Origin: an uncultured Oceanospirillales bacterium
GTDB taxonomy: Bacteria; Pseudomonadota; Gammaproteobacteria; Xanthomonadales; SZUA-36
DNA length: 64,000 nt
NCBI GenBank assembly: GCA_913055655.1
Contig: CAJXKA010000001.1
Coordinates: 372,001 to 436,000, forward strand
Direction of reading: 5' to 3'
Shown: one piece after another, positions 31,611 through 44,677 of the stretch
Layout: every line of letters starts with the position of its first letter
Numbering within the stretch: position 1 is the first letter of the stretch
The notes under the pieces: model-generated
Seen by the model: the letters and a program-made list of their open reading frames with translations, nothing else
Told to the model about the DNA's origin: nothing
Databases searched by the model: none
Position numbers and translations under genes: made by a program

Positions 31611-31634
31611 TATAGTTGTGTGAATTATTCACAC
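31611..31634 (+). promoter_or_regulatory. parD promoter and operator
   Basis: TATAGT (31611-31616) is a likely -10. Overlapping its downstream edge is a perfect palindrome, GTGTGAATTATTCACAC (31618-31634), 12 bases before the parD ATG. This is the expected place and symmetry for autorepression by a ribbon-helix-helix antitoxin. Confidence 0.65.
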
Positions 31635-31646
31635 AGAGATTAAGTG

Positions 31647-31897
31647 ATGTCCCGAACAACGAGCGTGACGATTGGGTCCGAACTTGATGAGTTCGTGGGG
31701 AAACTGATCAGCTCCGGGCGCTACGGGTCAACGAGCGAAGTCATCCGTTCGGCTTTGCGCCTGCTTGAGCTTCAGGAAAACCAGGCCACCGCCCTGAAAG
31801 CAGCGCTGGAAGCCGGGGAGCGAAGCGGCGAGAGCGGGTTGTCGCTGAGTGAGATTGCCGAGCAGGTCAAACGAAAGCACCGTGGACCAAAAAAACC

Positions 31898-31901
<4 letters not shown>
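31647..31901 (+). CDS. Orphan ParD/CopG-family antitoxin
   Basis: An 84-residue ribbon-helix-helix DNA-binding protein of the ParD type: [39 protein letters not shown] is the typical N-terminal half, with a charged C-terminus (toxin-binding region). I prefer the ATG at 31647 over the GTG at 31644. No ParE toxin gene follows: the stop codon overlaps the metH stop on the other strand, leaving no room. It therefore looks like a solitary antitoxin, possibly a relic or a stand-alone regulator. Confidence 0.85.
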
Positions 31902-35601
<3,700 letters not shown>

Positions 35602-35605
<4 letters not shown>

Positions 35606-36558
35606 GATTGGTTTCCAAGCGGATGGCGGGCGAGCAGGGACAGCACTTCAAAGTGCGGGGCGCGTTTTTCGACCGCGGCAACATCACAGCGCTCGGCCTC
35701 CAGGCCGGCAGTCGCGCACAACGCGGCGAGATCGTCGGCCGAATAGCCCAGGTTGACGTGGCCGTAGGGCGCGACCGCTTTTTCATGGTCGTGGGCGCGC
35801 AGGGTCAGGGCCAGCAATCGGCCGCCGGGGCGCAGCACGCGGGCGATCTCCGCGAAAACCTGTTCGGGATGATCGGTATAGGTCAGCGCGTGGGTCAACA
35901 GCACCGTGTCGAAGCTGTCGTCATCCAGTGGCAGGTCGTGCATGTCGCCCTGTTCGAAACGGGCGTTGTCGATGTCGCGCAGGCGCTCGCGGCCGGCGTC
36001 GACCACGCGCGGGCTGATATCGACACAGGTGATCGTCCGGCATTGCGGCGCCAGCAGTTCGGCCAGCACGCCGTCGCCGGAGGCCAGGTCCAGGGTATCG
36101 CCCAGCGTGAGCAGCCGGGTCAGCGCCCGGCCGGTGGCTTCCCAGGTGCGCCCCGGTGAATAGTGTCGCTCCATGTCACCGGCCACGGCGTCCGCCCAGT
36201 TGGCGTTGCCGGCGCGGGCGGCGAGCACCTGCGGGATGCGCTCGCGGTCCTGGCGGACCAGCGGGTCATCGGTGCCTTCGCGCAGCACGGACCACAATGC
36301 GATCAGCGCCGGGTCGCGCAGGTCGGTGCTCATGCGGTAGTACACCGAGACGCCGTCGCGGCGGTCCGCCACCAGCTGGGCCTCGCGCAACTTGGCCAGG
36401 TGCGTCGAGACGCGCGGTTGCGCCAGTTGCGTGATGGCGGCCAGTTCGGCGACACTGAGTTCCTCGCGGTCAAGCAGCAGCAGGAGCCGCAGGCGCGTAC
36501 TGTCCGCCAGCAGCCGGCAGTGTTGCGAGGCCAGTTCAAGGTCGAGATCGGTGCTCAT
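35602..36558 (-). CDS. ArsR-type regulator fused to SAM methyltransferase domain (SahR-like)
   Basis: A 318-residue fusion. An ArsR winged helix lies at about residues 10-85 ([40 protein letters not shown]), followed by a Methyltransf_11 domain at about 130-245 ([33 protein letters not shown]). This architecture, next to methionine-cycle genes, is that of SahR, which senses S-adenosylhomocysteine and represses methionine-cycle operons; here it is coupled to metH by ATGA. I chose the ATG at 36558 rather than 36582, because the longer form runs through the -10 box. The name is inference from architecture and context. Confidence 0.75.
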
Positions 36559-36564
36559 CCGGGT

Positions 36565-36594
36565 ATTATATCTTTCTATCAAGATTTAAAGATA
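36565..36594 (-). promoter_or_regulatory. sahR-metH promoter with candidate operator
   Basis: On the minus strand TATAAT (36565-36570) ends six bases before the ATG at 36558, so the transcript is probably leaderless. An inverted repeat, TATCTTT (36569-36575) and AAAGATA (36588-36594), overlaps the -10 and the spacer, and a second shorter pair (ATCTT-N6-AAGAT) lies within it. It is the likely site for the adjacent ArsR-type regulator. Confidence 0.55.
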
Positions 36595-36673
36595 CATGAA
36601 GGTTAACGGCTGCCTGCAGGCGCGTCAACGCCGGGCGGTCCGGGCGGCGCCGTGGTACCGCTAACGGTGCGGG

Positions 36674-36695
36674 GCTTCGGCCGAAGCACTATAAT
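36674..36695 (+). promoter_or_regulatory. Acyl-CoA dehydrogenase promoter with upstream palindrome
   Basis: TATAAT at 36690-36695 lies about 40 bases before the ATG. Immediately upstream, GCTTCGGCCGAAGC (36674-36687) is a perfect 14-bp palindrome covering the spacer and the -35 edge, so it may be a repressor or activator site. Confidence 0.45.
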
Positions 36696-36733
36696 CCGCA
36701 CACCTTTACACATGCCCCTGGTCAAGGTGCCTC

Positions 36734-37897
36734 ATGGATTTCACTCTTAACGACGAGCAGCAGATGATCCAGTCTGCGGCCCGTGATTTCGCCACGTCCG
36801 CCATCAAGCCGATTGCCGCTGAATTTGATGCCAGCGGCCAGTTTCCCACCGACACCATTGCCCAGATGGGCGAGCTCGGCCTGATGGGCATCGAGGTGCC
36901 CGAAGCGTACGGCGGCGCCGGCATGGACCCGGTCAGCTACGTGCTGGCGATGATGGAGATCAGCGCCGCCGATGCCGCCCACGGCACGATCATGTCGGTC
37001 AATAACACGCTCTACTGCCACGGCATCCTGAAATACGGCACCGAGGAACAGAAGCAGGCCCATGTCACGCCGGTCGCCTCGGGCCAGGCCATCGGCGCCT
37101 ATGCGCTGACCGAGCCGCAGTCCGGCTCCGACGCCGCCAGCATGCGTTCGCGCGCCGTGCTGTCCGACGATGGCAGCCACTACGTCATCAGCGGCAAGAA
37201 GTCCTGGATTACGTCCGGCCCGGTGGCCCGCTACATGCTGGCCTTCGCGCTGACCGACCCGGACCAGGGCGCGCGCGGTGTGAGCGCGTTCATTATCGAT
37301 ACCGAGGGCGAAGGCTTCGTCCGCGGCAAGACCGAGCCGAAACTGGGCATTCGCGCCTCCGCCACCTGCGAGATTGAATTCGAAAACTTCCGTTGCCCGG
37401 TGGAGAACCGCCTGGGCGAGGAAGGTGAGGGTTTCAAAATTGCGCTGGGCGTACTCGACGCCGGTCGCATCGGCATTGCCGCGCAGGCCGTCGGCATCGC
37501 CCGGGCCGCGTACGAGTCCTGCGTTGACTGGGTGCAGGAGCGCCAGGCCTTCGGCCGGCCCATCGGCGAGTTCCAGATGATCCAGTCGAAGATCGCCGAC
37601 ATGAAAACCCGGTTGGAGGCGGCGCGATTGCTGGTGCTGAACGCGGCCTGTGCGAAAGCGAAGGCGCGCGAGGCCGGTGGCCGCTACACCACCGAGGCCA
37701 GCATGGCCAAGCTGTTCGCTTCCGAGACCGCGATGTTCATCGCCCATCAGGCGGTACAGGTTCACGGCGGCATGGGCTACAGCAAGGAACTGCCGGTGGA
37801 GCGCTATTTCCGCGACGCCAAGATCACGGAGATCTACGAAGGGACCAGCGAGATCCAGCGCATGGTCATCAGCCGCATGGAAACCGGGCTGCGCTAG
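36734..37897 (+). CDS. Short-chain acyl-CoA dehydrogenase
   Basis: FAD enzyme introducing the alpha-beta double bond in acyl-CoA, in fatty-acid or branched amino-acid breakdown. 387 residues. Family signatures ALTEPQSGSDAASM (near 123), the middle beta-domain KSWITSG, QAFGRPIGEFQMIQ and the C-terminal VHGGMGYSKELPVER and YEGTSEIQRMVI, where the catalytic Glu precedes GTSEIQ. It resembles butyryl-/short-branched-chain dehydrogenases; chain-length preference cannot be read with certainty. No electron-transfer flavoprotein genes are adjacent. Confidence 0.92.
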   Translation: MDFTLNDEQQMIQSAARDFATSAIKPIAAEFDASGQFPTDTIAQMGELGLMGIEVPEAYGGAGMDPVSYVLAMMEISAADAAHGTIMSVNNTLYCHGILKYGTEEQKQAHVTPVASGQAIGAYALTEPQSGSDAASMRSRAVLSDDGSHYVISGKKSWITSGPVARYMLAFALTDPDQGARGVSAFIIDTEGEGFVRGKTEPKLGIRASATCEIEFENFRCPVENRLGEEGEGFKIALGVLDAGRIGIAAQAVGIARAAYESCVDWVQERQAFGRPIGEFQMIQSKIADMKTRLEAARLLVLNAACAKAKAREAGGRYTTEASMAKLFASETAMFIAHQAVQVHGGMGYSKELPVERYFRDAKITEIYEGTSEIQRMVISRMETGLR

Positions 37898-37920
37898 GCG
37901 CGGCAACGGGGGAGAGCATC

Positions 37921-40900
37921 ATGGGCGAACACAAAAACGCCGCCGTCGAGGGGCAGGGTGACGCGCGCAAGGCCACCCTGCTGAAGCAGGTCCAGGCGAT
38001 CCTGGTGGAGCGGGCCAGTTCGGCACGCGCTGCGCAGGCCGAATACTTCGCGCAGGCCTTCCTGCGCCGCGTGCCGGCCGAAGACCTGCGCAAGGTTTCC
38101 GCCGCCTCGGCCGCTGCCGTGATCGGCGAGCTGATGAAATTCGCCGCCAGTCGCCCGCCGGGCGAGGCGAAAATCCGGGTCTTCAACCCGGACCAGCGGC
38201 GCGATGGCTGGACCAGCCGCCACACCGTGGTCGAAATGGTCAACGACGACATGCCGTTCATTGTCGACTCGGCCAACATGGTGCTGTCGGAGATGGGCAT
38301 CACGGTGCACCAGCTGGTGCATCCCGTCATCCACGTGGTTCGCGACAAGCGGGGCCGGGCGCGGGGTTTCCACGCCACCGCGGATGAAAAGGGCGCACCG
38401 GAATCCATCGTCCACATGGAAATTGACCGCCAGGGTGACGAGGCGGCGATGGAGAAGGTCGCCGGTCGGCTGGAAACGACGATGGCGCACGTGCGCGCCG
38501 CCGTGGACGACTGGCCCGAGATGGTTCGCCGCGCCGACGAGGCAGTCTCCAGCCTGGACGACTGGGCGGCGTCCTGCGACGCGGGGCTGCTGGACGAGTC
38601 ACGCGAGTTCCTGGAGTGGATTCGCGACGATCATTTCATCTTCCTCGGCGCGCGCGATTACACCGTCACCCGGGGCAAGGATGACTCGACGCTGGACGTC
38701 GTCGAAGGCTCGGGACTGGGCCTGCTGCGTGAAAGCGGCCGCATGGTCCGCAGCCGGCCGCTGGCGACCCTGGCCGACGGCGCGCTGACCGAGCGCGACC
38801 ACCCGTTGATTGTCACGAAAACGCGCGCCCGCAGCACCGTCCACCGCAGCGGCTACATGGATTACATCGGCGTGCTGCAGTTCGACAGGCGCGGCCGCAT
38901 CGTCGGGGAACGGCGCTTTATCGGCCTGTTCACGTCGAACGCCTATTTCCGCCGCGTCAAGGACACGCCCTTGTTGCGCCCGAAAGTGGAGCGCGTGCTG
39001 GAAGAGTCGAACCTGCGCCCGGGCTCGCACGCCCGCAAGTCGCTGGTGCATATCCTGGAGACGCTGCCGCGCGACGACCTGCTGCAGGCCAGCGCGGAAG
39101 AAATTTCCGGCATCGCCCACGCGGTGCTGAACCTGCAGGACCGCCAGCGGGTGCGCCTGCTGGTGCGGCGTGAACGCTTCAGCCGGTTTTTCTCCGCGCT
39201 GGTGTTCATCCCGCGCGACCGTTTCAACACCGAGAACCGCGAGCGCATCCAGGACATCCTCAAGCGCGCCTACCAGGGCGAAACGCTGGACTACGAGGTG
39301 CGGATTTCCGAGTCGCCGCTGGCGCGATTGCAGGTGATCATCCGGCCGAAGGCCGGCGCCGACCCGCACCCGGACGTGTCCATGCTCGAGCAGAAGCTGG
39401 TCGACGCGGTGCGCTCCTGGCACGACCACCTGGTCGATGCGCTGGTGCAGAAATACGGTGAGGACACGGCGCTGGCCTGGTCCGAGGCCTATGGCAAGGC
39501 GTTTCCCGCGGCCTATATTGAAGACGTTTCACCGTGGGTGGCGAGTTACGACGTCGAGCGGATTGCCTCGCTCGAGGACGAGGACGACCTGCAGATGAGC
39601 CTGTACCGCCCGCGCCGCAAGGACGCCGGCCTGCTGCGCTTCAAGCTGTTCAAGCGTGGCCGCGCCATCCCGCTGTCGGAAGTGTTGCCCATCCTGGAAA
39701 ACCTGGGGCTGAAGGTGCTGAACGAGCGGCCGTACCAGCTCGAGTTCGCCGACCGGGACGATATCTGGGTGCAGGACTACGATATGACCTGGACCGGCGC
39801 CGGTGAATTGCCGCTCGATACGGTGCGTGAGCCCTTTATCGAGGCTTTCGAACAGGTCTGGCGCGGCGTGACCACCAGTGACGGCTTCAACCGGCTGGTG
39901 CTGGCCTGCCGGCTGGACTGGCGCCAGGTCAAGGTCCTGCGCGCCTACTGCAAATACCTGTTGCAGACCGGCATGCCGTTCTCGCTGGACTACATGGCCG
40001 CCACCATGGCCCGCCACCCGGTGCCGGCGCGGTTGCTGGTCGAACTGTTCGAAGCGCTGTTCGACCCCGCGCGCGACGATGAGAGCGACTACCGCCGCGA
40101 ACTGGCGGCGAAACACCTGGCGCGCGACCTGGAACGGGTGCTGCCCGGCAACAACCAGGGCGACGCGGTACTGACCGAATACCTGCAGGACGTGGTCGAC
40201 CACCGCGGCGGGGCCGATCGCGCCGCCGCGGCAAAGGCCGTGCGCCGCGCCTTCCGGCGCTCGCTCAACGCGGTTCGCAGTATCGATGAAGACCGCATCC
40301 TGCAGGCTTTCTTCGGCATCATTCGCGCGACGCTGCGAACCAATTGCTTCCAGCTGAACGAGAGCGGTGGTCACCACGACTACATCAGCTTCAAGTTCGA
40401 TTCCTCGAAGGTGCCGGAACTGCCGCGGCCGCGGCCCTACCGGGAAATCTGGGTGTTCTCCCCGCGGGTGGAGGGCATTCACCTGCGCATGGGGCCGATC
40501 GCCCGCGGCGGCCTGCGCTGGTCCGACCGCCCGGAGGATTTCCGTACCGAGGTGCTGGGGCTGATGAAGGCCCAGAACGTCAAGAACACGATGATCGTGC
40601 CGGTGGGCGCCAAGGGTGGATTCGTGCCGCGCAGGCTGCCTGAAACCGGTGGCCGTGAAGCGTTCATTGAAGAAGGCACGGCGTGCTACAAGGTGTTCAT
40701 CAACGCCCTGCTGGACATCACCGACAACCTGGACGGCGAGACCGTGGTGCCGCCGCGCGAGGTGGTCCGCCGGGACGGTGACGACCCCTACCTGGTGGTG
40801 GCGGCCGACAAGGGCACGGCGACCTTTTCGGATGTCGCCAACGGCATCGCGCAGTCGCGCGGCTTCTGGCTGGGTGACGCGTTCGCGTCCGGCGGTTCGG

Positions 40901-42900
40901 TGGGCTACGACCACAAGGGCATGGGCATCACGGCCAAGGGCGCCTGGGAGGGCGTGAAGCGCCATTTCCGGGAAATGGGCACCGACATCCAGGCCGAACC
41001 GTTCACCGTGGTCGGCATTGGCGACATGTCCGGTGATGTGTTCGGCAACGGCATGCTGCTGTCGAAACACATCCGCCTGCGCGCGGCGTTCAACCACCTG
41101 CATATCTTCATCGACCCGGAACCCGACGAGGCGGCCAGCTACAGGGAGCGCCGCCGCCTGTTCCGCCTGCCGCGTTCGAGCTGGACCGATTACGACGTCG
41201 ACCTGATTTCCACCGGCGGCGGCGTGTTCTCGCGGCAGGAGAAAAGCGTGCCGATCAGCCGCGAAGTGCGCGACTGGCTGGGCATCGAGGACAAGGAGTT
41301 GCCCCCCGACGAGCTCATTTCGGCCTTGCTGAAAGCGCCTGTCGACCTGCTCTGGAACGGCGGCATCGGCACCTACGTGAAGTCGTCACGTGAGAGCAAT
41401 GCCGACGTCGGCGACCTGGCCAACAACCCGTTGCGGGTCGATGGCAACGCGCTGCGCTGCCGCGTGGTGGGCGAGGGCGGTAACCTGGGCTTCACCCAGC
41501 TGGGCCGCATCGAGTACGCGCGCGCCGGCGGCCGTATCAATACCGATTTCATCGACAACTCGGCGGGCGTCGACTGCTCGGACCACGAGGTCAACATCAA
41601 GATCCTGTTGGAGCAGGCGCGCGAGGCCGGTGACCTGTCGCTGGAGGACCGCAACGCCCTGCTGGCGGCGATGACCGGTGAAGTGGAGGACCTGGTGCTG
41701 CGCAGCAACTACCTGCAGACCCAGGCGATTTCCATGATGGAACGGCTGTCCGCCGACCGCCTGGGCGCCAAGCAGCGGTTCATCTCGGTGCTGGAAGACC
41801 AGGGCCTGCTCGACCGTGACCTGGAATACCTGCCCGATGACGATGAGCTGACCGAGCGTCGCCAGCGCGGCGATGGCCTGCTGCGCCCGGAGCTGTCGGT
41901 GCTGCTGTCCTACGCCAAGATCCGGCTGTACCAGGAACTGCTGGACTCCGACGTGCCGGAAGACCCGTTCCTGTCCACGGAACTGCCGCGCTACTTCCCC
42001 GAGCCGTTGCGCGAGCGCTACGCCGACCTGATGCAGACGCATCGCCTGAAGCGCGAGATCGTCGCCACCCAGGTGACCAACAGCCTGGTCAACCGCATGG
42101 GCGTCTCCTTCGTGCTGCGAATGCGCGACGATACCGGCGCTTCGGCGCCCGAGGTGGCGCGCGCCTACACCGTGGCGAGGGAACTGCTGGACGCACGCGA
42201 CTTCTGGCACCGGGTCGAGTCGGCCGATAACCGCGTCGCCGCGTCCGCCCAGCTGGATGCGCTGCTGGTGATGTGGCAACAGCTTCGCCAGGTCACCCGC
42301 TGGGTGGCCAATCGCAAGGGTGGCGCCGATGACGTGGAGGCCGTGATCGAGCGGCTGCAGCCGGGTTTCGAGACCATGCAAAAAGCGCTGCTGCGCGCCC
42401 TGCACGAGGACGAAAGGGCACGGTTGGAGGCCGACGAGTCCCGTTTTGTCGAGGCCGGCTTCGCCAAGCGGTTCAGTCGCCGTATCGCCGTGTTGCCGTT
42501 CCTGCCGCCCATCCTCGACGTGGTCGAGACCTCCGTGCGGCTGGGCGTGGACGTCAGCGTGGTGGCCGATGTCTACCGGGGGCTGGGCGACGACCTCTCA
42601 CTGCGGTGGTTGCGCGCCCAGGTGGAGCGACTCGGTGTCGACAGCCAGTGGCAGGCGCAGGCCCGCGGAAACCTCCGCGACGAGTTGTTCGAGCATCACC
42701 GGGGGCTGGCCGAAATGGTCATTCGCGCCCACGGCAAGGAGGAACAACCGCTGGCTGCCTGGGCCGCCCGCTACGCGACGCCGGTGGGCCGGGTCGTGGA
42801 CATGATGGCCGACATGCGTAAACTGCCAGCCATGGATTACGCCACTGTTTCCGTTGCCGTGCATTCTCTCGACCAGCTGATCGCCACGACGGCCGATTGA
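37921..42900 (+). CDS. NAD-specific glutamate dehydrogenase, GDH-180 class
   Basis: Very large NAD-dependent enzyme that deaminates glutamate to 2-oxoglutarate. 1659 residues, the normal size for the Bac_GDH (GDH-180) family. The N-terminal ACT-like regions contain VDSANMVLSEMGI and IRDDHFIFLGARDY. The catalytic core (about residues 830-1250) has GGLRWSDRPEDFRTEVLGLMKAQ-x-KN, GAKGGFVPRR, and the NAD-binding part GIGDMSGDVFGNGML; ECD segments such as WNGGIGTYVK and GEGGNLGFTQ follow. The gene begins 23 bases after the acyl-CoA dehydrogenase; its stop overlaps the NAD kinase start (TGATG). Confidence 0.97.
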   Translation: MGEHKNAAVEGQGDARKATLLKQVQAILVERASSARAAQAEYFAQAFLRRVPAEDLRKVSAASAAAVIGELMKFAASRPPGEAKIRVFNPDQRRDGWTSRHTVVEMVNDDMPFIVDSANMVLSEMGITVHQLVHPVIHVVRDKRGRARGFHATADEKGAPESIVHMEIDRQGDEAAMEKVAGRLETTMAHVRAAVDDWPEMVRRADEAVSSLDDWAASCDAGLLDESREFLEWIRDDHFIFLGARDYTVTRGKDDSTLDVVEGSGLGLLRESGRMVRSRPLATLADGALTERDHPLIVTKTRARSTVHRSGYMDYIGVLQFDRRGRIVGERRFIGLFTSNAYFRRVKDTPLLRPKVERVLEESNLRPGSHARKSLVHILETLPRDDLLQASAEEISGIAHAVLNLQDRQRVRLLVRRERFSRFFSALVFIPRDRFNTENRERIQDILKRAYQGETLDYEVRISESPLARLQVIIRPKAGADPHPDVSMLEQKLVDAVRSWHDHLVDALVQKYGEDTALAWSEAYGKAFPAAYIEDVSPWVASYDVERIASLEDEDDLQMSLYRPRRKDAGLLRFKLFKRGRAIPLSEVLPILENLGLKVLNERPYQLEFADRDDIWVQDYDMTWTGAGELPLDTVREPFIEAFEQVWRGVTTSDGFNRLVLACRLDWRQVKVLRAYCKYLLQTGMPFSLDYMAATMARHPVPARLLVELFEALFDPARDDESDYRRELAAKHLARDLERVLPGNNQGDAVLTEYLQDVVDHRGGADRAAAAKAVRRAFRRSLNAVRSIDEDRILQAFFGIIRATLRTNCFQLNESGGHHDYISFKFDSSKVPELPRPRPYREIWVFSPRVEGIHLRMGPIARGGLRWSDRPEDFRTEVLGLMKAQNVKNTMIVPVGAKGGFVPRRLPETGGREAFIEEGTACYKVFINALLDITDNLDGETVVPPREVVRRDGDDPYLVVAADKGTATFSDVANGIAQSRGFWLGDAFASGGSVGYDHKGMGITAKGAWEGVKRHFREMGTDIQAEPFTVVGIGDMSGDVFGNGMLLSKHIRLRAAFNHLHIFIDPEPDEAASYRERRRLFRLPRSSWTDYDVDLISTGGGVFSRQEKSVPISREVRDWLGIEDKELPPDELISALLKAPVDLLWNGGIGTYVKSSRESNADVGDLANNPLRVDGNALRCRVVGEGGNLGFTQLGRIEYARAGGRINTDFIDNSAGVDCSDHEVNIKILLEQAREAGDLSLEDRNALLAAMTGEVEDLVLRSNYLQTQAISMMERLSADRLGAKQRFISVLEDQGLLDRDLEYLPDDDELTERRQRGDGLLRPELSVLLSYAKIRLYQELLDSDVPEDPFLSTELPRYFPEPLRERYADLMQTHRLKREIVATQVTNSLVNRMGVSFVLRMRDDTGASAPEVARAYTVARELLDARDFWHRVESADNRVAASAQLDALLVMWQQLRQVTRWVANRKGGADDVEAVIERLQPGFETMQKALLRALHEDERARLEADESRFVEAGFAKRFSRRIAVLPFLPPILDVVETSVRLGVDVSVVADVYRGLGDDLSLRWLRAQVERLGVDSQWQAQARGNLRDELFEHHRGLAEMVIRAHGKEEQPLAAWAARYATPVGRVVDMMADMRKLPAMDYATVSVAVHSLDQLIATTAD

Positions 42901-43664
42901 TGGGGCGGCGCAAGGTTCACTTCGTCGCCAGTCCCGGGCGGCGCGACGACCCCGCGGTCGAGGCGCTGGTCGGGCGGTATGGCCAGACTGAACTGGCCGA
43001 TGCCGATGTGATCGTCGCGCTGGGTGGTGACGGATTCATGCTGCATACCCTGCACCGCATGATCGAGGCCGACCTGCCGGTGTACGGCATGAAAACCGGC
43101 AACGTGGGCTTTTTGATGAACCGTTTCGAGGAAGATGGCCTGCGCGAGCGCCTGTGTGCCGCCGAGGAGGTGTCGCTGCACCCCCTGAAAATGCGCGCGG
43201 AGACCACGTCCGGTGAAATTCACGAGGCGCTGGCCATCAACGAGGTGTCGCTGCTGCGCCAGTCGAACCAGGCCGCGCATATCCGCGTGCTGGTCAATGG
43301 CGCGGTGAAGGTCGAATGCCTGGTCAGTGACGGCATCCTGCTTTCGACCACGGCCGGCAGCACCGCCTACAATTTTTCCGTCCGCGGCCCCATCCTGCCG
43401 CTGGGCACCGATGCGCTGGCGCTGACCCCGATCAGCCCGTTCCGCCCGCGGCGCTGGCGTGGCGCTGTCCTGCCGGCTTCCGCCCAGGTCAGCTTCGAAG
43501 TGCTCGACCCCGGCAAGCGGCCGGTCAGCGCCACCGCCGACGCCTTCGAGGTGCGCGATGTCGCACGCGTGGACATCCACGAGGAGCGCGGTGCGGTGCT
43601 GCGCCTGATGTTCGACCCGGACCACTCCCTCGAAGAGCGCATCCTCAACGAACAGTTCCTCTGA
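42900..43664 (+). CDS. nadK: NAD kinase (short form)
   Basis: Phosphorylates NAD to NADP. The ATG at 42900 shares its A with the GDH stop codon; an alternative TTG lies at 42897. Motifs: GGDGFMLHTLH near residue 40, NVGFLMN, AINEVSLLRQSNQAA, and DGILLSTTAGSTAYNFSVRGPILPL. At 254 residues it is shorter than the enteric enzyme (292) and closer to the compact form I associate with alphaproteobacteria. Coupling to NAD-dependent GDH suggests co-regulated supply of NAD(P), which is inference. A second nadK elsewhere in the genome is possible. Confidence 0.88.
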   Translation: MGRRKVHFVASPGRRDDPAVEALVGRYGQTELADADVIVALGGDGFMLHTLHRMIEADLPVYGMKTGNVGFLMNRFEEDGLRERLCAAEEVSLHPLKMRAETTSGEIHEALAINEVSLLRQSNQAAHIRVLVNGAVKVECLVSDGILLSTTAGSTAYNFSVRGPILPLGTDALALTPISPFRPRRWRGAVLPASAQVSFEVLDPGKRPVSATADAFEVRDVARVDIHEERGAVLRLMFDPDHSLEERILNEQFL

Positions 43665-43711
43665 CGCCCGGTTTCTCGCGATTTGAGAAGCGGGTACGTT
43701 AAGGTATTGGC

Positions 43712-44626
43712 ATGAGTGACCCGAACGTCCAGGAGATTCGACCGCGCCCGCTGGTGGTGGCCATCTCTTCGCGCGCGCTGTTCGACCTGGAAGCCAGTCA
43801 CGAGATCTTCGAGAGCGAAGGCCTGGCGGCCTACCAGCGTTACCAGCGTGAACGCGAAGACGTAATGCTTGAGCCCGGCGTGGCCTTTCCGCTGGTGCGC
43901 AAATTGCTGGCGCTGAATGACGACGGCGTCGACCACCCCGGTGTCGAGGTGATCCTGGCTTCGCGGAACAGCGCCGATACCGGCCTGCGGATTTTCAACA
44001 CCATCGAACACCACGAACTGCACGTGGAGCGCGCGGTGTTCACCAATGGCGAGCCGCCGGACCGCTACATGAAAGCGCTGGGCGCGGACCTGTTCCTGTC
44101 CACCCACGCGGATGATGTCCGGCGGGTGCTGGCGGCCGGGTTCGCCGCGGCCATGGTGCTGCCGGGCGCGGCCACCGGTCGCAAGGACGGCCAGCTGAAG
44201 ATCGCATTCGACGGCGACGCCGTGGTGTTCAGCGACGAGGCCGAGCGGATTTACCAGGCAGAGGGGCTGGCGGCGTTTTCCGAATCGGAACGGCGTGATG
44301 CCGGTAAACCCCTGGATGGCGGGCCCTTCAAGCGCATGCTGCAGGTGCTGCACGAGATCCAGTCGTCGTACCCGATCGAGAACAACCCCATTCGCACGGC
44401 GCTGGTCACCGCGCGCTCGGCGCCCGCGCACAAGCGCGTCATCCTCACCCTGCGCGAGTGGGGCATCCGCATTGACGAAGCGCTGTTTTTGGGCGGCAAG
44501 CCCAAGGGCCCGTTCCTGGCGGCGTTTGGCGCCGATATTTTCTTCGACGACCAGTTGACCCACATCGAGTCGGCCCGCCCGCACGTGGCGTCGGGCCATG
44601 TCCCGCACGGGGTGGTCAACGAGTGA
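43712..44626 (+). CDS. 5'-nucleotidase, NT5C1 family
   Basis: Cytosolic 5'-nucleotidase family (PF06189 type), 304 residues; hydrolyses nucleoside monophosphates. Recognisable stretches are VVAISSRALFDLEASH, LVRKLLALND, EVILASRNSADTGLRIFNTI, RAVFTNGEPPDRYMKALGADLFLS and FLGGKPKGPFLAAFGADIFFDDQ, a HAD-like arrangement. It stands 47 bases after nadK and probably shares its transcript; together they touch NAD(P) and nucleotide pools. Substrate preference is not evident. Confidence 0.85.
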   Translation: MSDPNVQEIRPRPLVVAISSRALFDLEASHEIFESEGLAAYQRYQREREDVMLEPGVAFPLVRKLLALNDDGVDHPGVEVILASRNSADTGLRIFNTIEHHELHVERAVFTNGEPPDRYMKALGADLFLSTHADDVRRVLAAGFAAAMVLPGAATGRKDGQLKIAFDGDAVVFSDEAERIYQAEGLAAFSESERRDAGKPLDGGPFKRMLQVLHEIQSSYPIENNPIRTALVTARSAPAHKRVILTLREWGIRIDEALFLGGKPKGPFLAAFGADIFFDDQLTHIESARPHVASGHVPHGVVNE

Positions 44627-44652
44627 TCCGGGGCGGAATGCCGCCCCGGATC
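44625..44652. terminator. Hairpin terminator at the 5'-nucleotidase/M28 junction
   Basis: A perfect 12-bp stem (GATCCGGGGCGG arm, starting inside the stop codon) with an AATG loop, followed by TTGTCGTGTT. It sits between convergent genes and can serve both directions. Confidence 0.7.
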
Positions 44653-44677
44653 TTGTCGTGTTGCCTGCCGGGCGGTG

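Noticed and set aside
39529-41103. Minus-strand open frame of 524 codons opposite the NAD-GDH
   Set aside because: Antisense shadow of a conserved catalytic core; no start signal or motif.
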